From Malus domestica (taxonomy: Eukaryota > Streptophyta > Magnoliopsida > Rosales > Rosaceae), in the NCBI RefSeq assembly GCF_042453785.1, contig NC_091667.1:36572001-36636000 (forward strand): a DNA stretch of 64,000 bases, in the 5' to 3' direction. Below the pieces are notes generated by a model. The model was given only the letters and a program-made list of their open reading frames with translations. It did no database searches and was not told where the DNA came from. This document shows, piece after piece, positions 37,176-46,983 of the stretch; the stretch's first letter is position 1; the number at the start of each line of letters is the position of its first letter. A program made the translations under genes and the position numbers.

Positions 37176-37685
37176 AGGCTCCCTTTTGTTTGTTTATTTT
37201 GACTCATGTATATGTACATATTTGTGGCTTATCGAAAATATTAATAAATAAGCTTTGCTTCATTTCAACATATTGTGTTAAATACACCAAAGCCTTCTTC
37301 ATAAAGTTCTTTGAATTTTTGCTTTTGTTGAAACCTGTATTGTTGAAGCTTTGTGAGTGAAGCATGTAATTTGAGGTAGTGTTCCCTTAATTTCCCGAGT
37401 GAGGAAAACTTCTCGGTTGGAGACTTGAAAAATCCAAGTCACTGAGTAGTCACGAACTTTTGAGTACCAAGGCGTAGTAGCATATGGTGGGAGTCCCCCA
37501 AGTCTCTAGTCGAGGGAGTTGACGAATGAGGTGTCTTGCTAATAGTCCATGTCGTAAGTACCAAAACTTCATTCTTTTGTTTTCTAAGTGGTAGCCCCGG
37601 ACTTTTTCTTCATAGATTTTGTTGATGAAGGTTGCTAGGCCCGAATAAGTGGAATTGCAGAAGGTGTAACCGTTGGTGCATTAAC

Positions 37686-37780
37686 ATCATAATGGAAGCA
37701 TCACAATGATGGAAGCATCACAATGATGAAAGCATCATAATGATGAAAACACCATAATGATGAAACATCATAATGATGTT
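37686..37780. repeat. Short tandem repeat (about 18 bp) in the Gypsy 3' region
   Basis: Degenerate units of the type AATGATGGAAGCATCACA / AATGATGAAAGCATCATA repeat about five times. Confidence 0.85.
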
Positions 37781-37839
37781 TCTTTGGTGGAATTGTTTTT
37801 CATTTCCCCTAACAACCGGAATTGTTTTTCAACATAACA

Positions 37840-38640
37840 CCATCATCTGTAGGTTGAATCACAAAGTTGTCTTCATGAAAGTTGTTCGTTAATTCCTTAA
37901 CTACAACATATCCAAATTGGAGAGCCATCGGAGCAGTACAACTCCAGAAATCCAGGTATGATGAGTGACTGTTTATCATTTGTCTGTCAACCCGTCAGAT
38001 TTGTTGTGAGCTTTGAAACTCTATTTTCTCTTGCTCAGATCAGCATGCTTTCTTCATTGAAGTTGTTCCTCAGCTTGTGAACTACAACATATCCAAATTT
38101 GAGATCCCTCGGAGCTGTATAACTCAAGAAACTCAGGTATGATGAATGACTGGTTATTATTTTTCTGTCAACCCGTCAGATTTGTTGTGAGCTTCGAAAC
38201 TCCATTTTCTCTTGTTCAGATCGGTATGCTTTCTTCATTGAAGTTGTTCCTCAGCTTGTGAACTACAACATATCCAAATTTGAGATCCCTCGGAGCTGTA
38301 TAACTCAAGAAACTCAGGTATGATGAATGACTGGTTATTATTTTTCTGTCAACCCGTCAGATTTGTTGTGAGCTTCGAAACTCCATTTTCTCTTGTTCAG
38401 ATCGGTATGCTTTCCTCATTGAAGTTGTTCCTCAGCTTGTGAACTACAACATATCCAAATTTGAGATCCCTCGGAGCTGTATAACTCAAGAAATTCAGGT
38501 ATGATGAATGACTGGTTATTATTTGTCTGTCAACCCGTCAGATTTGTTGTGAGCTTCGAAACTCCATTTTCTCTTGTTCAGATCGGTATGCTTTCTTCAT
38601 TGAAGTTGTTCCTCATCGACTCTTTCATAACATATCAAAA
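37840..38640. repeat. 181-bp tandem repeat array in the Gypsy 3' region
   Basis: The marker TCTGTCAACCCGTCAGATTT occurs near 37983, 38165, 38346 and 38527, a period of about 181 bases, giving roughly four units with a degenerate first copy. Inner units are nearly identical. The unit has no long frame. A satellite-sized repeat inside a retrotransposon is a possible satellite source. Confidence 0.88.
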
Positions 38641-39182
38641 ATTCAGGATGAACTAACGGTTAAATATTTCCAGATCTTCGAAACATCACAACAGCTTCGA
38701 AATCTGCAAGAAGCCGACTATCATGTTTGGAGCTTCAACACTTTAATTTCCGTCGCTCAAACAGAAATGGTTCCTTCTTGAAAGTTGTTCATATGCTCAA
38801 GAACTATAGGGTGTCCAAAATTCAGCTCCATTGGAGAAGAGCAGAGGTTGCAGAAATTTGATAGATGAAAGGAGGCGGAAGAGGGAGAGAGAGAAAAAGT
38901 CTCTTGGGTTGGATTTCTATTTTGGGGCAGATTCCAATTTTTGTAGCACCTTCATTATTGATGAATTGCTTGTACTTTTGTCCATTATGAAATTTGGGAC
39001 TTTGGCTTGTTGTTGGATCTATTATAATATGTTTGGGAACATATATAAGTGAATAAATAAGAAGGAAAATTTTGGGCCCTTGTGGGTGTAAAACAAAAAA
39101 TGTTTATGTTTACCCAAGTGTTTTTGTACAAGTTCAAGGGCATCTTGGGTTTTGTGAACAAAATTTGTTTATTTGGAGCAAG

Positions 39183-39672
39183 GTTTTGTGTTGAAGCTTT
39201 GTAGGTGAAGCTTTGGTGTTGAAGCTTTGTGGGTGAAGCTTTGGAGGTGAAGCTTTTTGGGTGAAGCTTGTTGGGTGAAGCTTTTTAGGTGAAGCTTTGT
39301 GGGTGAAGCTTTTTAGGTGAAGCTTTTCGGGTGAAGCTTTTTGGGTGAAGCTTTTTTAGGTGAAGCTTTGATGGTGAAGCTTTTTGGGTGAAGCTTTTTA
39401 GGTGAAGCTTTTTGGGTGAAGCTTTTTAGGTGAAGCTTTGATGGTGAAGCTTTTTGGGTGAAGCTTTTTAGGTGAAGCTTTTTGGGTGAAGCTTTTTTAG
39501 GTGAAGCTTTGATGGTGAAGCTTTTTGGGTGAAGCTTTTTAGGTGAAGCTTTTTGGGTGAAGCTTTTTAGGTGAAGCTTTGATGGTGAAGCTTTTTGGGT
39601 GAAGCTTTTTAGGTGAAGCTTTGTGGGTGAAGCTTTGGAGGTGAAGCTTTTCGGGTGAAGCTTTTTGGATGA

Positions 39673-39708
<36 letters not shown>

Positions 39709-39709
39709 G
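39183..39709. repeat. GGTGAAGCTTTTT(A/G)G minisatellite with a poly-T end
   Basis: About thirty units of roughly 15 bases vary only in the T-run length and in variants such as TTTGTGG and TTTGATGG. Higher-order blocks with GATGGTGAAGC are visible. It ends in a run of about 35 T. It lies directly downstream of gag-pol in the element's own direction. Confidence 0.95.
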
Positions 39710-39919
39710 CGCTTGACACGGTCTTCATTTGCTTGTTTTGTAGTGACTGTGGAAGACAGATTGCTTTCTGATTGAGAAGGGTTCCGGCATCGCTTGCTAT
39801 GAATGTAAAAGAGTGAGGGCTGAGTTGGCTAAATTACCTCTTTATTGAATTCATTGCCAAATGGCCTTCATTACATAGGATGCCGAACGGCTATAGCTCA
39901 ACACTTGTACATCGTGAGT

Positions 39920-42900
39920 CTATTTGTAGTAGTACTTCAAGTGATCAGCGTTCCATGGATGGCCAAGGGTCTTGCCATCGGAGCTTCTAAGTGTGTAAGA
40001 GCCAGGGCGACTGATGCCAATGACTTCATACGGTCCATCCCAGTTTGGACTAAGTGTGCCTTCACTCGGGACTCTATCGCAGAGTAATCTTTTCTTTAAG
40101 ACCCAGTCTCCTATTTTGAAAGAACGAGGCTTGACCCTAGAGTCATAATAGTTGGAGATGCGCTGCTTGTAGGCGACATTCCTCAAGTGAGCTTGGTTTC
40201 TGTGTTCCTCGACTAAATCCAAGTTGAGGGTGAGTTGTTTGTCATTTTCACTTTGAATGTAGTTCTGGACTCGGAATGTTGCTTGCTCGAGCTCAACAGG
40301 GACAACCGCCTCTGTGCCAAAGGCAAGTGAGAATGGAGTTTCTCCTGTTGAAGTCCGATATGAAGTGCGATATGACCAAAGAACTTGGGGTACAAATTCT
40401 GGCCAACAGCCTTTAGCTTTGTCCAAGCTGGTTTTCAAAGTGCGCTTGATTATTTTGTTGATGGCCTCAACTTGTCCATTAGACTGGGGATGAGCTGGAG
40501 AGGCAAAGCATAAGTTGATGTTGAACTTAGAGCAGAACAACCTGAACTTCTTGTTGTCAAACTGTCGCCCATTGTCAGTGACTATCGCATTGGGAATGCC
40601 GAATCTACAAAGGATGTTCTTCCACACGAAGTCTTCTATCTTTGCCTCAGTAATGGTTGCCAAGGGTTCTACTTCGGCCCACTTTGTGAAGTAGTCCACT
40701 GCAACGACTGCGTAACAGACTTTGCCCTTCCCTGCCGGCATTGGGCCGATCAAATCAAGTCCCCACTGGGCGAAGGGCCAAGGGCTGATCATAGGAGTAA
40801 GAGGCTCTGGAGGGGAATGAGGAATAGCCGCATATCGTTGACATTTGTCACATGAGCGGGATACTTTGATGGCATCCTGGTGGAGTGTTGGCCAGTAATA
40901 TCCTTGGCGAAAAGTCTTGTGTGCTAGGGACCGAGATCCAGCATGATCTCCACAGACTCCCTCATGTATTTCCCGAAGGACGATTTCCGCCTCGGCAGGC
41001 GTAAGACACCTTAAGTATGGCAGGCTAAAACCTCGCTTATAGAGTTGATCATTGATGATCAGGTAGCGGGTAGACTTGTATCGAATTTGCTTAGCCTGGA
41101 CTTTATCATTTGGGAGGGTGCCATGAGCAAGGAAATTATAGATCGGGGTGATCCAACTATCCCCCCGTTGTAAGTTGCATACTTCTGCGGCCATGGTGCT
41201 TGGTGTTGCCAACAGTTCGACATGAATTTTTCTTCCAATCTTGTCTTCCACAGCTGAGGCGAGGCGAGCCAGGGCGTCTGCATGACTGTTTGCCGCTCGA
41301 GGAACTTGGGTGATCTGGTAGTGGAAGTGCTTGAGCAAAAGTTGTGTTTGCGCAAGATATGCTGCCATGGAGCTGTCCTTAGCATCAAAGTTGTTGGTAA
41401 CCTGGTTGACCACTAATTGGGAGTCACTGAAAATATCAATTTGTTTAACCCCGAGGTGTTTGGCCAAACGTAATCCTGCTAGAAGGGCTTCATACTCGGC
41501 CTCATTGTTTGATGCCTTGAATTTGAAACGAAGAGCATACTCCATTGCTACTTTGTCGGGCGTAGTCAAGACTAGTCCCTCTCCACAGCCCTGTTGGTTG
41601 GATGAGCCATCAACATACAGACTCCATGCTGAGGTCGTTGATTCTACTTTCTGAGCTTCCGATGGTAATGAAGCTACTGCTTCAGGTGTAGAATCAATGT
41701 CAACATGATATGTGAAGTCAGCGATGAAATCTGCTACTGCTTGGCCCTTCTCAGCTGGCTTTGGTTGGTAGGAGATGTCAAACTCACCCAACGCTATTGC
41801 CCATTTGATCATTCGCCCTGAAGTGTCAGGACTTTGGAGTATCTGTCGAAGAGGATAATTGGTAAGCACGATGATGGAGTGCGCTTGGAAGTAAGGGCGG
41901 AGTTTTCGAGCAGACATGACCAATGCCAGAGCCAATTTCTCAATGTTAGAGTACCGTGTCTCCGCATCTTGTAAGGCTTTGCTAGCGTAGTAGACAGGTC
42001 GCTCAATATTCCCATCCTTTCGAATGAGAACGGAACTTACGGCTGAAGCTGATACCGATAGGTAGATAATGAGAATGTCTCCTACCTCGGGCTTGGAGAG
42101 TAGAGGGGCTTTACTCATGTACTCCTTGAGGTTTTTGAATGCCTCGGCACATTCATCAGTCCATGTAATGTACTTCCTACTTCCCTTAAGTGCTTTAAAA
42201 AAGGGAGCACATTTGTCTGTGGCCTTAGAAATGAACCTGGTTAAGGCTGCCACCTTGCCAGTAAGGCTCTGGATGTCCTTTGAAGTTACCGGTTCCTTCA
42301 TGTCGAGGATTGCTTTGATCTTCTCGGGATTAGCTTCAATGCCTCGTTGGCTAATCATGAAACCTAAGAATTTGCCAGAGCCTACGCCGAAGGCACATTT
42401 GTTGGGGTTTAACCTCATTCGATACCTCTTCAAAATAGTGAAAGTTTCATATAGGTTGGTGATGTGTTGGTCAGCATGTTTGCTCTTGACTAACATATCA
42501 TCAACGTAAACTTCCATGCTCTTCCCAATCTGATCGGCGAACATTGAGTTGACTAGTCTCTGATAAGTCGCTCCTGCATTCTTTAGGCCGAAAGGCATGA
42601 CTTTGTAGCAGTATAGTCCTCTGTCGGTAGTGAAGGCTGTGTGTTCTTGATCCGAAGGGTTCATGAGGATTTGGTTGTATCCTGAGTAAGCATCCATGAA
42701 GCTCAGGAGTTCACACCCGGCCGTAGAGTCTATAAGTCTGTCAATAAGAGGAAGAGGGAAGCTATCTTTCGGACACCCTTTGTTTAGGTCGGTGTAGTCA
42801 ACACACATTCTCCACAAGACCTTTTGAAGCAAAAGACTTTCTTTGGTCGGATTTTTCTTAACAAGGACCACATTTGCTACCCATGTCGGGTAATTGACTT

Positions 42901-45900
42901 CGCGGACAAAGCCTATGCCTTTGAGTTTTTCAACTTCTGCTTTCATTGCCTCGTATCGTTCAGCATCATAAGATCTTCGCTTCTGTCTCACCGGCTTGAT
43001 CTTGGGGTCAATACTCAAACGATGACAGATGACATCGGGAGAGATGCCTGGCATGTCCTCGTATGACCAGGCGAAGACTTCAGTGTTCTCTTTCAAAAAA
43101 GATATCAATGCTAACCGAAGGGGTGGTGACAATGTGGTGCCAATCTTCACCATGCGATCTGGATAATCTCTTGAGATAGGTACCTTCTCCAACTCTTCAG
43201 CAGGCTGGGCTTGCTGGGTGAAAGAGTCATCTCGAGGATCATCGGGTTGATTGTTGCTATCAGGAAGATCCAAGTTCGCTTCATCTAAGCTGGTCTTTGT
43301 GACTTGGTCATGTACAGACAGGGTTTCCTTGGGTCCGGGCAAGTGTTGTTGCTTAACTGAAGTGTTGTAACATGATCGTGCACTAAGCTGATCTCCTCTG
43401 ATGTAGCCGTTGCCATGGGGGGTTGGAAATTTCATCAACAGCATATGCGTGGATACCATAGCCTTGAGATCATTGATGCCTGTGCGCCCAAAGATGACAT
43501 TGTATGCCGTTGGGCAGTCAACCACTAGGAAGTTAGTGGTAATGGTAGCCGTGTAAGGGCCTGTACCAATAGTAAAGGGTAAATGTATGCTCCCTAAGGG
43601 TTGCACGATATCACCGGAGAAGCTTATCAGAGGAGAAATCGAGCGATCGAGCAAGTGTTCAGCTACACTGAGCGCCCTGAAAGCTTCGGCAAACATGATA
43701 TTGACCGAAGCCCCTGTGTCTACGAGGATTCGTCGAACATCAAAGTTGGCTATGTGAGCCTCCACGATCAATGGGTCGTTATGAGGGTAGATGATGCCTC
43801 TTTCTTCCTCAGGGTAGAAACATATCGGATCCCAGTTAGGTTTTTGACACTTCCCTCCCCTGATGTCTTCCACGTGAAACACTTGGTGACCAGGCCTCAG
43901 ACTTCGTTCACTGTTTTTCATGGCCCTATTGGAAGATTCAGATATGGGTGTGCCGCCGCTTATGGAATATATGACATTCACCTGGCGTTGGTTACGGTTA
44001 TCCCTTTGAGGGTGAAGAAGGAATTGATCAATTTTTCCTTCTCGTGCCAAAGCTTCAATACGATCACGGAGGATGATACATTTCTCGCTATCATGGCCGT
44101 TATGCTCATGGTAGCAACAAAACGTGCCCGCGTTATTCGGGGGCGTGTAATCTGGGTGCCTCGGCTTTGGTTTTGGTATCAGGTGAGCTATGCTGGGGTA
44201 AATGGCCGCGCATGTGGCATTCAAGGGCGTGTATGTCTCATACCTTGGGGTAGGGGGTATCTTGACGCGGGTTTGACCCACTGCATTGACTGCCTGGGGG
44301 CGAGCGTTATTGTGGCGATACCCTTGGTTATCGGGATAGTGTCCCTTACTCTTTTTACTGAAAGGAGAGTGGTGAGGATGGAAATCCTTCCTCTTGCCTT
44401 GAAATTGATATGTCTGTTGATTCGGTGAAGCATTATGCAAGGCATGGGGAGGTGCCACTGCTGTTTGGGAAGTCGAGGTCTTCTCATTTAGGTGAGTCTG
44501 GCTTCCACCTCCCACTTGTTGATAAAGGATGGTTGTAGGGGGTTTCTCCTGATATGTCTTTGCCTCGGCGGAGGCATGGTTATAAGCCTGCGCCATCACC
44601 TCAGAGTAAGTCTTCCAAGTATTGGCATTGATCATGTATTTAAAGAAACAATCACGTAGGCCTGCCGTGAAGGCTTTGAGGGCAGTCTTGTCATCTGCTT
44701 CGGCACACCGGGAGTATTCATGGCTGAAGCGGCCAGCATACATACGTAATGACTCGTCTGGCTTCTGGCGGATAGTGTACAAGTCATCTGCAGAGTGCAA
44801 GCGATCGGTTTGGAAAATGTGTTGGGAAACAAATAGTTTCCTCAATTCCTCAAATGAGTCTACCGTCTCAGGTGTAAGACGACAATACCAATTTAGAGCT
44901 CCACCAGAGAGGGTGGAGGGGAAGAGAAGACATCGCTCTTCGTCGGTGTGCATCCGGTATGCCATGGTGGACTCAAAGAGGTTAAGGTGCTCAATCGGGT
45001 CCTCTTTTCCAGTATAAAGTTGCAAGCCAAGCTTTTGCTTTGTCTTTGCTTGAAGGGGGGTGTTGAGGATCCTCCTTGTAAGAGGGCCAGGCCTGGGTTG
45101 GTTCCAGTCAGGTATTTCAGCCTGACGTTCAGCCTTCAACTTGTTTACTTCCTCAAGAAGTTGTAGGACAAGGGGGTCCTGAGCGGAGTTATGTGTCACT
45201 AGAGCTTTCTTTCGTAAATCTCCATCTCCTCTTGGAATTAGGAAGGTTTGATCAAGGGCATGTGATTTTTCCCTGGACTCGCTGTACTGGCTTCCAGGGT
45301 ATGTCTGTCGGAACACCTCTGAGTCCCCTGTACCCTCATGTCTCTCTGGGACTTGTTGCCCCTTCCCCAAATTGGTGGCCGGCTTGGGCCGTGGCAGGGG
45401 ACCGAGTCTCTCAGAAATCCTTGGGTCATTAATCTTTGAGCTTATATGGATGGAATTCTCTCGACGTTGCTTCAGGAAATCCCGACAATCGCGAAAGACG
45501 GCTTTCGATCCTTCTGCCCCTTCAGTAAAGAGGTGTCTCCCTCCACTTCTCATGGTTCGGGTTGAAGCAACTGGGTTAAGAGAAGCCTCATGTTGATTAT
45601 CAAGTCGAGGGGTAATCTGTTCCCTATCAGGGATATCTATGTCGAATACATGTGACCCTCCATGTTGGAGGGCACCCAGTTGATGGTTGACTTCCACGGG
45701 GGCAACAAGCTCGCGTGTCTGAGCTTGCCTAGCTTCGTGGAGTGTCTCGAAGAGCTTCTCATATTGCTCCTGGAGGACCTCATTCTTCATTGCTATCTTG
45801 TTGTTCTGAGCTTCCAACTCATCGACTTTAGCTTGAAGAAGAACTCGTTTTCCTTCCTTCTTTCGTTGTTTCGCACTATGTGCAAGGGGGGTGTCATTCT

Positions 45901-46048
45901 GTGTGTTGTGGCTTCCTTCGCTTCCCATGTTGGAGAGGGATGCCTGGTCAAAAGAAAGTGTACGAATGATAGAAACCAGCTTGACACAGCTGAAGAGAGT
46001 AGGAATAAGTGTCGTTTCCCACAGACGGCGCCAAATGTTGATGCACAA
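39920..46048 (-). CDS. Gypsy gag-pol polyprotein, uninterrupted 2042-codon frame
   Basis: One open frame encodes all retrotransposon functions. Real translation probably starts at MGSEGSHNTQ (about residue 41), because the frame's first codons lie in the LTR and primer-binding site. In order: an N-terminal coiled coil (KVDELEAQNNKIAMKNEVL), retrotransposon gag (about residues 350-500), and aspartic protease with ILVDTGASVNIM (about 775). Then follow reverse transcriptase with MPFGLKNAGATYQR and YVDDMLVK (about 1183), RNase H, and a second RNase-H-like domain (LYVDGSSNQQGCGEG, about 1480). Integrase has its zinc module (HAGSRSLAHK and CDKCQRY, about 1700) and DDE core (WGLDLIGPM, VTDNGRQFD). 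The end (DHLKYYYK) follows a GPYEVI-type segment. Protease and polymerase motifs are intact, and with identical LTRs the element may be autonomous. Confidence 0.95.
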   Translation of the reverse strand: MCINIWRRLWETTLIPTLFSCVKLVSIIRTLSFDQASLSNMGSEGSHNTQNDTPLAHSAKQRKKEGKRVLLQAKVDELEAQNNKIAMKNEVLQEQYEKLFETLHEARQAQTRELVAPVEVNHQLGALQHGGSHVFDIDIPDREQITPRLDNQHEASLNPVASTRTMRSGGRHLFTEGAEGSKAVFRDCRDFLKQRRENSIHISSKINDPRISERLGPLPRPKPATNLGKGQQVPERHEGTGDSEVFRQTYPGSQYSESREKSHALDQTFLIPRGDGDLRKKALVTHNSAQDPLVLQLLEEVNKLKAERQAEIPDWNQPRPGPLTRRILNTPLQAKTKQKLGLQLYTGKEDPIEHLNLFESTMAYRMHTDEERCLLFPSTLSGGALNWYCRLTPETVDSFEELRKLFVSQHIFQTDRLHSADDLYTIRQKPDESLRMYAGRFSHEYSRCAEADDKTALKAFTAGLRDCFFKYMINANTWKTYSEVMAQAYNHASAEAKTYQEKPPTTILYQQVGGGSQTHLNEKTSTSQTAVAPPHALHNASPNQQTYQFQGKRKDFHPHHSPFSKKSKGHYPDNQGYRHNNARPQAVNAVGQTRVKIPPTPRYETYTPLNATCAAIYPSIAHLIPKPKPRHPDYTPPNNAGTFCCYHEHNGHDSEKCIILRDRIEALAREGKIDQFLLHPQRDNRNQRQVNVIYSISGGTPISESSNRAMKNSERSLRPGHQVFHVEDIRGGKCQKPNWDPICFYPEEERGIIYPHNDPLIVEAHIANFDVRRILVDTGASVNIMFAEAFRALSVAEHLLDRSISPLISFSGDIVQPLGSIHLPFTIGTGPYTATITTNFLVVDCPTAYNVIFGRTGINDLKAMVSTHMLLMKFPTPHGNGYIRGDQLSARSCYNTSVKQQHLPGPKETLSVHDQVTKTSLDEANLDLPDSNNQPDDPRDDSFTQQAQPAEELEKVPISRDYPDRMVKIGTTLSPPLRLALISFLKENTEVFAWSYEDMPGISPDVICHRLSIDPKIKPVRQKRRSYDAERYEAMKAEVEKLKGIGFVREVNYPTWVANVVLVKKNPTKESLLLQKVLWRMCVDYTDLNKGCPKDSFPLPLIDRLIDSTAGCELLSFMDAYSGYNQILMNPSDQEHTAFTTDRGLYCYKVMPFGLKNAGATYQRLVNSMFADQIGKSMEVYVDDMLVKSKHADQHITNLYETFTILKRYRMRLNPNKCAFGVGSGKFLGFMISQRGIEANPEKIKAILDMKEPVTSKDIQSLTGKVAALTRFISKATDKCAPFFKALKGSRKYITWTDECAEAFKNLKEYMSKAPLLSKPEVGDILIIYLSVSASAVSSVLIRKDGNIERPVYYASKALQDAETRYSNIEKLALALVMSARKLRPYFQAHSIIVLTNYPLRQILQSPDTSGRMIKWAIALGEFDISYQPKPAEKGQAVADFIADFTYHVDIDSTPEAVASLPSEAQKVESTTSAWSLYVDGSSNQQGCGEGLVLTTPDKVAMEYALRFKFKASNNEAEYEALLAGLRLAKHLGVKQIDIFSDSQLVVNQVTNNFDAKDSSMAAYLAQTQLLLKHFHYQITQVPRAANSHADALARLASAVEDKIGRKIHVELLATPSTMAAEVCNLQRGDSWITPIYNFLAHGTLPNDKVQAKQIRYKSTRYLIINDQLYKRGFSLPYLRCLTPAEAEIVLREIHEGVCGDHAGSRSLAHKTFRQGYYWPTLHQDAIKVSRSCDKCQRYAAIPHSPPEPLTPMISPWPFAQWGLDLIGPMPAGKGKVCYAVVAVDYFTKWAEVEPLATITEAKIEDFVWKNILCRFGIPNAIVTDNGRQFDNKKFRLFCSKFNINLCFASPAHPQSNGQVEAINKIIKRTLKTSLDKAKGCWPEFVPQVLWSYRTSYRTSTGETPFSLAFGTEAVVPVELEQATFRVQNYIQSENDKQLTLNLDLVEEHRNQAHLRNVAYKQRISNYYDSRVKPRSFKIGDWVLKKRLLCDRVPSEGTLSPNWDGPYEVIGISRPGSYTLRSSDGKTLGHPWNADHLKYYYK
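46018..46035 (-). other. Gypsy primer-binding site
   Basis: Directly inside the 5' LTR the minus strand reads TTTGGCGCCGTCTGTGGG. TGGCGCC starts are typical of plant Gypsy elements primed by tRNAs other than initiator Met (tRNA-Asp type is my guess). The gag start follows after about 110 bases. Confidence 0.75.
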
Positions 46049-46556
46049 AATCTGCGAAGACTTTGGTACAACAGAAAGTGTCAGGTTTTGTGACCTTCGC
46101 TTGGTTGCTTGGTTGCTTCAGTCACTAGTGAGGATAAGTACGTAAATGAATAGAGACAGAGAAGCAAACACAGGATGTACGTGGTTCACCCAGATTGGCT
46201 ACGTCCACGGAGTAGAGGAGTTCTTATTAGTAGTGAAGGGCTTACACAAGTACAAAGGATCAAGCTCTCAATTTAGTGAGTTCTTGTGAATGATTTAACA
46301 CAAAATGGCATTAGGCAATATTGTGGGGGAATGACCCCTATTTATAGAAAAACTTGTAGCTTTGTCACATTGACATGTGTCATGTTATGATTGGTTCTTG
46401 ATGTTGACACGTGCTGCGCTCTGATTGGCTTCTAATCTTGACACGTGTCGAGTAGTGATTGGCCTCCTGGTCGGAGGGGAACTCTTCTGGGTCCTTGACA
46501 GTATAGCGTTGGCCGGTGCTCGGTAGTTTCGGGATTGGTCAAGTATGGTACAAACA
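46036..46556 (-). repeat. Gypsy 5' LTR (521 bp)
   Basis: It is identical by eye to 33804-34324. As the upstream LTR on the minus strand it should contain the promoter for gag-pol (see 46340-46457). Confidence 0.95.
46336..46457 (-). promoter_or_regulatory. Probable Gypsy LTR promoter: G-box/CCAAT repeats and TATA box
   Basis: On the element's strand, CTATAAATAGGGG (about 46336-46348) is a good TATA box. Upstream are three imperfect repeats of about 33 bases, each with a (G)ACACGTG or ACATGTG core next to ATTGG/CCAAT (cores near 46374, 46406 and 46440). CACGTG is the G-box/ABRE core used by bZIP and bHLH factors. The same arrangement is in the 3' LTR (34106-34225) and, diverged, in the LTR at 49708. 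Confidence 0.65.
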
Positions 46557-46561
46557 CATAC

Positions 46562-46983
46562 TAACGTCAGATACTTACCTGTCGCCATTATGCTTCTGGT
46601 GCAGGGATGAAGCAATCTTCTACTTCCAATACCTCCTTTATGAATTCTACTAACGAAATAGGTCTGTAGTGTTGTAATTCGAACGGTATGGAAGCAGGGA
46701 CTGCTTCTTGGTTTTATACCTAGGGTTTCTATCGATTCCCCCTATTAACGGAAAGGATATCCACCCTGATATTCTCTAATCAATCAGAGTCCCATCATGA
46801 CTCTTATTATTTATATTCTCTTAATAAAAGACCCCGAAACTGATTGCAAACAATCAGGACTCCAAATATATTCATTCCTTTAAGGTTTCCGAGAATAAAG
46901 ATTTCATTTGACTTGATTACCAAGTCAACTACTTTCTCAAAGATTTTCGGCACAATTCATTGTCCATTCACAAATGTTTTACA
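46562..46983 (-). repeat. Copia 5' LTR, fragment 2 (outer end)
   Basis: It continues the LTR interrupted at 33803 and matches 26745-27167, apart from two substitutions and one C-run indel. It ends TTTTACA, followed by the target duplication AGGTG at 46984-46988. Confidence 0.95.

Larger units (their letters stand above)
33804..46556 (-). mobile_element. Ty3/Gypsy LTR retrotransposon, Tat-like, 12.75 kb, apparently intact
   Basis: It is bounded by 521-bp LTRs (33804-34324 and 46036-46556) that appear identical by eye, and flanked by the 5-bp duplication CATAC (33799-33803 and 46557-46561). It lies on the minus strand: 5' LTR at the right, primer-binding site, a single gag-pol frame, then a long repeat-rich 3' region with an antisense ORF. 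Two RNase-H-like modules, the antisense ORF and the long 3' region point to the Tat (Retand/Ogre-like) lineage; that placement is inference. It is nested in the Copia 5' LTR. Confidence 0.95.
26633..46983 (-). mobile_element. Ty1/Copia LTR retrotransposon carrying two nested elements
   Basis: The Copia element lies on the minus strand: 3' LTR at 26633-27167, internal region to 33691, 5' LTR at 33692-33803 continued at 46562-46983. Its LTRs begin TG and end CA, and it is flanked by the 5-bp duplication AGGTG. The internal order gag-protease-integrase-RT-RNase H is that of Copia. A hAT-like element (28766-29981) and a Gypsy element (33804-46556) sit inside it. Without these the element is about 6.4 kb. 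It is inserted in the RING-H2 exon of HRD1. Confidence 0.95.

Noticed and set aside
39183-39676. Regular repeats that might suggest a CRISPR-like array
   Set aside because: Units are contiguous with no unique spacers, in a eukaryotic retrotransposon. It is a minisatellite.
43601-44428. A 275-codon frame on the plus strand
   Set aside because: It is the antisense shadow of the Gypsy gag/protease region, with no recognisable domain and no separate promoter seen.
26633-46983. Possibility that the retrotransposons lie in an HRD1 intron and are spliced out
   Set aside because: The reading frame runs up to both edges of the insertion and the 5-bp duplication lies within RING codons. No splice sites are present at the edges.
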